Shown here one piece after another: positions 60,598 through 64,000 of a stretch of DNA of 64,000 nt. Below the pieces are notes generated by a model. The model had not been told where the DNA came from. It did not search any database and saw only the letters and a program-made list of their open reading frames with translations. Source of the stretch: Kosakonia quasisacchari (GTDB lineage: Bacteria > Pseudomonadota > Gammaproteobacteria > Enterobacterales > Enterobacteriaceae); the NCBI RefSeq assembly GCF_004331415.1, contig NZ_SJOP01000009.1, positions 62,001 through 126,000 on the forward strand, written 5' to 3'. A program made the translations under genes and the position numbers. How positions within the stretch are numbered: position 1 is the stretch's first letter; every line of letters begins with the position of its first letter.

Positions 60598-62508
60598 GTG
60601 ACGGACGATTTTGCAACAGACGGCCAATTAGCCAAAGCCATTGCGGGATTCAAACCGCGTGAACCGCAGCGCCAGATGGCGCAAGCCGTCACACACGCGA
60701 TTGAGAATACGCAGCCGCTGGTGGTGGAAGCGGGCACCGGTACCGGTAAAACCTACGCCTACCTCGCTCCAGCGCTGCGCGCCGGGAAAAAAGTGATTAT
60801 CTCCACCGGTTCGAAAGCCTTGCAGGATCAGCTTTACAGTCGCGATTTACCTACTGTCGCCAAAGCGCTTGAGTTCACCGGACGCACGGCGCTGCTGAAA
60901 GGGCGGTCCAACTACCTCTGTATTGAACGTCTCGAACAGCAAGCGCTGGCAGGCGGCGACCTGCCTGTTCAAACCCTCAGCGACGTTATATTGCTGCGCT
61001 CCTGGTCGAATCAAACTACCGATGGTGACATCAGTACCTGCGTCAGTGTGGCGGAGGATTCGCAGGCGTGGCCGCTGGTGACCAGCACCAACGATAACTG
61101 TCTGGGCAGCGACTGCCCGATGTACAAAGACTGTTTTGTGGTGAAGGCGCGCAAAAAAGCGATGGATGCCGACGTAGTGGTGGTAAACCATCACCTGTTT
61201 CTTGCCGATATGGTGGTGAAAGAGAGCGGCTTCGGTGAGCTGATCCCGGAAGCCGAAGTGATGATCTTTGACGAAGCGCACCAGCTTCCCGACATCGCCA
61301 GCCAGTATTTTGGTCAGTCACTTTCCAGCCGCCAGCTTCTTGATCTCGCAAAAGATTTCACCATTGCCTATCGCACTGAACTAAAAGATACCGCGCAGTT
61401 ACAGAAGTGCGCCGACCGACTGGCGCAAAGCACGCAAGATTTTCGTTTGCAGTTAGGTGAACCGGGTTATCGCGGCAACCTGCGCGAGTTACTGGCGGAT
61501 GCGCATATTCAACGTGCGCTATTGCTGCTCGATGATGCACTGGAACTCTGTTACGACGTGGCGAAGTTGTCGCTGGGCCGCTCCGCACTGCTGGATGCCG
61601 CGTTTGAACGCGCAACGACATACCGTGCGAGGCTGAAACGACTCAAAGAGATCAACCAGCCAGGCTTTAGCTACTGGTATGAATGCACGTCGCGCAACTT
61701 CACGCTGGCGTTAACGCCACTGACCGTAGCGGATAAGTTTACCGAGGTGATGGCGCAGAAAAAGGGCAGTTGGATTTTCACCTCTGCAACGCTTTCGGTG
61801 AATGACGATCTGCACCATTTTACCGCGCGGCTTGGCATTGAAGGGGCGCAATCTCTGTTGCTGCCAAGCCCCTTTGATTATGAACGCCAGGCCTTGCTGT
61901 GCGTGCCACGCAATCTTCCGCAGACCAATCAGCCAGGCGCTGCGCGCCAGCTGGCGGCGATGCTTAGACCAATGATCGAAGCCAACAATGGTCGCTGTTT
62001 TATGCTGTGTACTTCGCACGCCATGATGCGTGATCTTGCCGAGCAATTTCGCGCCACCATGAGCCTGCCTGTATTACTGCAAGGCGAAACCAGCAAAGGT
62101 CAGCTGTTGCAGCAATTTGTGAATGCCGGTAACGCCTTACTGGTGGCAACCAGCAGCTTCTGGGAAGGGGTGGACGTGCGTGGCGATACGTTATCGCTGG
62201 TGATTATTGATAAGCTGCCGTTTACATCCCCGGAAGATCCCTTGTTAAAAGCGCGGATGGAAGATTGCCGTCTGCGCGGAGGCGATCCGTTTGATGAAGT
62301 ACAACTGCCGGACGCGGTTATTACCCTGAAACAAGGTGTCGGGCGCTTAATTCGTGATATTGACGATCGCGGTGTGCTGGTCATTTGCGATAACCGTCTG
62401 GTGATGCGCCCGTATGGCGCGGTGTTTCTCGCCAGCCTGCCGCCTGCACCACGAACCCGGGATATTCGCCGCGCGGTTGAATTCCTTGCCTCTCCCCCGG
62501 CGCAGTAA
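60598..62508 (+). CDS. yoaA: ATP-dependent DNA helicase YoaA (DinG/XPD-like)
   Basis: A superfamily 2 helicase of 636 residues, the E. coli length, starting at GTG 60598. Walker A is [11 protein letters not shown] near residue 44 and the DEAH box is FDEAHQLPD. Four cysteines of the iron-sulfur domain are visible ([19 protein letters not shown]). The C-terminal helicase motifs [11 protein letters not shown] and [14 protein letters not shown] are intact. In E. coli it works with the polymerase subunit HolC in DNA damage tolerance. Divergent from yoaB. Confidence 0.96.
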   Translation: MTDDFATDGQLAKAIAGFKPREPQRQMAQAVTHAIENTQPLVVEAGTGTGKTYAYLAPALRAGKKVIISTGSKALQDQLYSRDLPTVAKALEFTGRTALLKGRSNYLCIERLEQQALAGGDLPVQTLSDVILLRSWSNQTTDGDISTCVSVAEDSQAWPLVTSTNDNCLGSDCPMYKDCFVVKARKKAMDADVVVVNHHLFLADMVVKESGFGELIPEAEVMIFDEAHQLPDIASQYFGQSLSSRQLLDLAKDFTIAYRTELKDTAQLQKCADRLAQSTQDFRLQLGEPGYRGNLRELLADAHIQRALLLLDDALELCYDVAKLSLGRSALLDAAFERATTYRARLKRLKEINQPGFSYWYECTSRNFTLALTPLTVADKFTEVMAQKKGSWIFTSATLSVNDDLHHFTARLGIEGAQSLLLPSPFDYERQALLCVPRNLPQTNQPGAARQLAAMLRPMIEANNGRCFMLCTSHAMMRDLAEQFRATMSLPVLLQGETSKGQLLQQFVNAGNALLVATSSFWEGVDVRGDTLSLVIIDKLPFTSPEDPLLKARMEDCRLRGGDPFDEVQLPDAVITLKQGVGRLIRDIDDRGVLVICDNRLVMRPYGAVFLASLPPAPRTRDIRRAVEFLASPPAQ

Positions 62509-62566
62509 TTTACTGCGGACTGTGGTAAGATGCGCGCCATTTTGTTTTTCATGGACTGCTATTCCC

Positions 62567-63262
62567 ATGCGCATTCTGGCTATTGATACTGCCACAGAAG
62601 CTTGTTCTGTCGCCTTATGGAACGATGGAATAACCTTCGCTCACTTCGAACTTTGCCCACGTGAACACACACAACGCATCCTGCCGCTGGTCAGGGATGT
62701 GCTTGGCGATGCTGAACTTAAACTGACGCAGCTGGACGCACTGGCCTTTGGTCGTGGCCCGGGGAGCTTTACCGGCGTGCGCATCGGCATTGGCATTGCG
62801 CAGGGGCTGGCGCTCGGCGCTGAACTGCCGATGATTGGCGTGTCAACGCTGGCGACAATGGCGCAGGGCGCGTGGCGTAAAATGGGCGCGACCCGTGTGT
62901 TGGCGGCAATTGATGCGCGGATGGGCGAAGTCTACTGGGCAGAATATCAGCGCGATGAAAATGGCGTCTGGCACGGCGAAGAGACGGAAACGGTGTTAAA
63001 ACCGGAAGCCGTAACTGAACGTTTGCAGCAGTTAAATGGCGAATGGGCGATGGTCGGTACTGGCTGGCCCGCATGGCCCGATATGAGCAACAACAGTACG
63101 GCTACACTGCGCGATGGTGAGATCTTATTGCCCGCCGCAGAAGATATGCTGCCCATTGCTCGTCAACTGTTGGCTGCACAGAAAACCGTCGCCGTTGAAC
63201 ACGCCGAACCGGTTTATTTACGTAACGAAGTGGCGTGGAAGAAACTTCCTGGCCGGGAATGA
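62567..63262 (+). CDS. tsaB: tRNA threonylcarbamoyladenosine biosynthesis protein TsaB
   Basis: The scaffold subunit that binds TsaD and TsaE in making the t6A modification of ANN-decoding tRNAs. It is 231 residues, as in E. coli, from ATG 62567 ([18 protein letters not shown]). The conserved [21 protein letters not shown] and [13 protein letters not shown] are present. It follows yoaA by 58 bases. The longer open frame begins inside yoaA and is not used. Confidence 0.97.
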   Translation: MRILAIDTATEACSVALWNDGITFAHFELCPREHTQRILPLVRDVLGDAELKLTQLDALAFGRGPGSFTGVRIGIGIAQGLALGAELPMIGVSTLATMAQGAWRKMGATRVLAAIDARMGEVYWAEYQRDENGVWHGEETETVLKPEAVTERLQQLNGEWAMVGTGWPAWPDMSNNSTATLRDGEILLPAAEDMLPIARQLLAAQKTVAVEHAEPVYLRNEVAWKKLPGRE

Positions 63263-63298
63263 ATCTCAGTAGTATCCACTGGGGTAAGGAGTCGCATC

Positions 63299-63892
63299 AT
63301 GGCGGGTCAAAAGAATGTTGTGCGCGGATTGCTGGCTGGGCTGGCAATCGCGGTATTAAGTGGTTGTGTTTCTGTGCCTGACGCGATTAAAGGAACCAGT
63401 CCCACGCCGCAGGATGATTTAGTGCGGGTGATGAGTGCGCCGTCGCTGTATGTCGGCCAGGAAGCCCGCTTCGGCGGTAAAGTGGTTGATATCCAAAATC
63501 AGCAGGGGAAAACCCGGCTTGAAATCGCCGCCGTCCCGCTCGACAGCGGCGCGCGTCCGGTGCTGGGCGAGCCATCCGTAGGGCGCATCTTTGCAGACGT
63601 GAATGGTTTTCTCGATCCAGACGACTTCCGCAATCAACTAGTGACCGTGGTTGGCCCGATAACCGGTACGGCCGACGGCAAAATTGGCAACGCACCGTAT
63701 AAATTTATGGTCATGCAGGCAAATGGCTACAAACGCTGGCGATTAACCCAGCAGGTGATGTTGCCGCCGCAGCCCATCGACCCGTGGTATTGGGGACCGG
63801 GACCGCACCCACGCGCGTGGCATGGCGGGTACGGTGGATGGGGCTGGTTCCCCCCCGAGCCTGCGCGAGTCGAGACGGTCGTAACAGAGTAA
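63299..63892 (+). CDS. yeaY: YeaY, Slp-family outer membrane lipoprotein
   Basis: A 197-residue lipoprotein (193 in E. coli) of the Slp family. The N-terminal signal ends in the lipobox LSGC, giving the lipidated cysteine at about residue 22. The mature part starts [20 protein letters not shown] and ends in a Gly/Trp/Pro-rich tail. Sigma-E control has been reported for E. coli yeaY. A terminator follows, and in E. coli fadD comes next, just beyond this window. Confidence 0.95.
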   Translation: MAGQKNVVRGLLAGLAIAVLSGCVSVPDAIKGTSPTPQDDLVRVMSAPSLYVGQEARFGGKVVDIQNQQGKTRLEIAAVPLDSGARPVLGEPSVGRIFADVNGFLDPDDFRNQLVTVVGPITGTADGKIGNAPYKFMVMQANGYKRWRLTQQVMLPPQPIDPWYWGPGPHPRAWHGGYGGWGWFPPEPARVETVVTE

Positions 63893-63915
63893 TTTCTTGT
63901 TTTATCAAGAAAACG

Positions 63916-63940
63916 AAACAGCGGCTAAGCCGCTGTTTTT
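63916..63940 (+). terminator. Terminator after yeaY
   Basis: AACAGCGGC and GCCGCTGTT pair around TAA, followed by six T residues. The last 60 bases of the window (63941-64000) hold no recognisable gene and are probably the upstream region of fadD. Confidence 0.9.
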
Positions 63941-64000
63941 TATATTGGGCTATGTATAAGAAAAATAATTAGTGACGCGCTTCGCAACCTTCAATCCGCT

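Overview
The window is a chromosomal segment from an enteric gammaproteobacterium of the family Enterobacteriaceae, close to the Enterobacter/Kosakonia group and clearly related to Escherichia coli. Almost every gene matches, in order and usually in exact length, the E. coli stretch from yecN-yecE-yecD-aspS through ruv, znu, zwf-edd-eda, prc, man, sdaA and pabB to yeaY. Genus is inferred from accessory content and is not certain. No prophage, insertion sequence, CRISPR array, rRNA or tRNA gene was seen.

Layout. 1-5500: yecN (partial), yecE, yecD leftward, then aspS-nudB and yebC-ruvC rightward. 5500-7300: an accessory divergent pair (XRE-family regulator and SDR-type oxidoreductase) between ruvC and ruvAB. 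7300-14100: LexA-controlled ruvAB, the Zur-controlled znuCB/znuA zinc importer, mepM and lpxM (envelope). 14100-21200: pykA, hexR, zwf, edd, eda, covering the Entner-Doudoroff and oxidative pentose phosphate entry with HexR and GntR-like operators. 21200-28950: purT (PurR), yebG (LexA), yebF, yebE, ptrB, exoX, holE and the copper-type operon yobA-yebZ-yebY. 28950-31800: the SdsR/RyeA small-RNA locus, a gene remnant, a VirK/YbjX-family gene and pphA. 31500-42200: yebW, yebV, the letA-letB-rsmF operon, msrC, proQ-prc and htpX. 42300-47600: yebQ, kdgR, yobH, mgrB, yebO, an accessory metallo-beta-lactamase-fold hydrolase, a decayed yobF and cspC. 47600-54640: rlmA, mntP with MntR site and Mn riboswitch, yobD, the manXYZ mannose PTS, and yoaE with an overlapping upstream reading frame. 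54640-64000: pdeD, sdaA, pabB-nudL, yoaH, yoaB, yoaA, tsaB and yeaY.

Themes. The block combines DNA repair and SOS functions (ruvABC, yebG, exoX, holE, yoaA), sugar-acid and sugar use (zwf, edd, eda, kdgR, manXYZ, hexR), metal control (znu, mntP, copCD-like genes) and envelope maintenance (mepM, lpxM, letAB, prc, htpX, mgrB). Many operators can be read directly: LexA upstream of ruvA and yebG, Zur between znuC and znuA, HexR before zwf, PurR before purT and MntR before mntP.

No wholly new multi-gene system is evident. The most interesting unexplained signals are a perfect two-stem H-type pseudoknot between eda and purT, a hairpin that would mask the yebE ribosome binding site, a twice-frameshifted yobF beside an intact cspC, a 68-codon frame overlapping the yoaE start, and the accessory genes inserted into otherwise conserved neighbourhoods.
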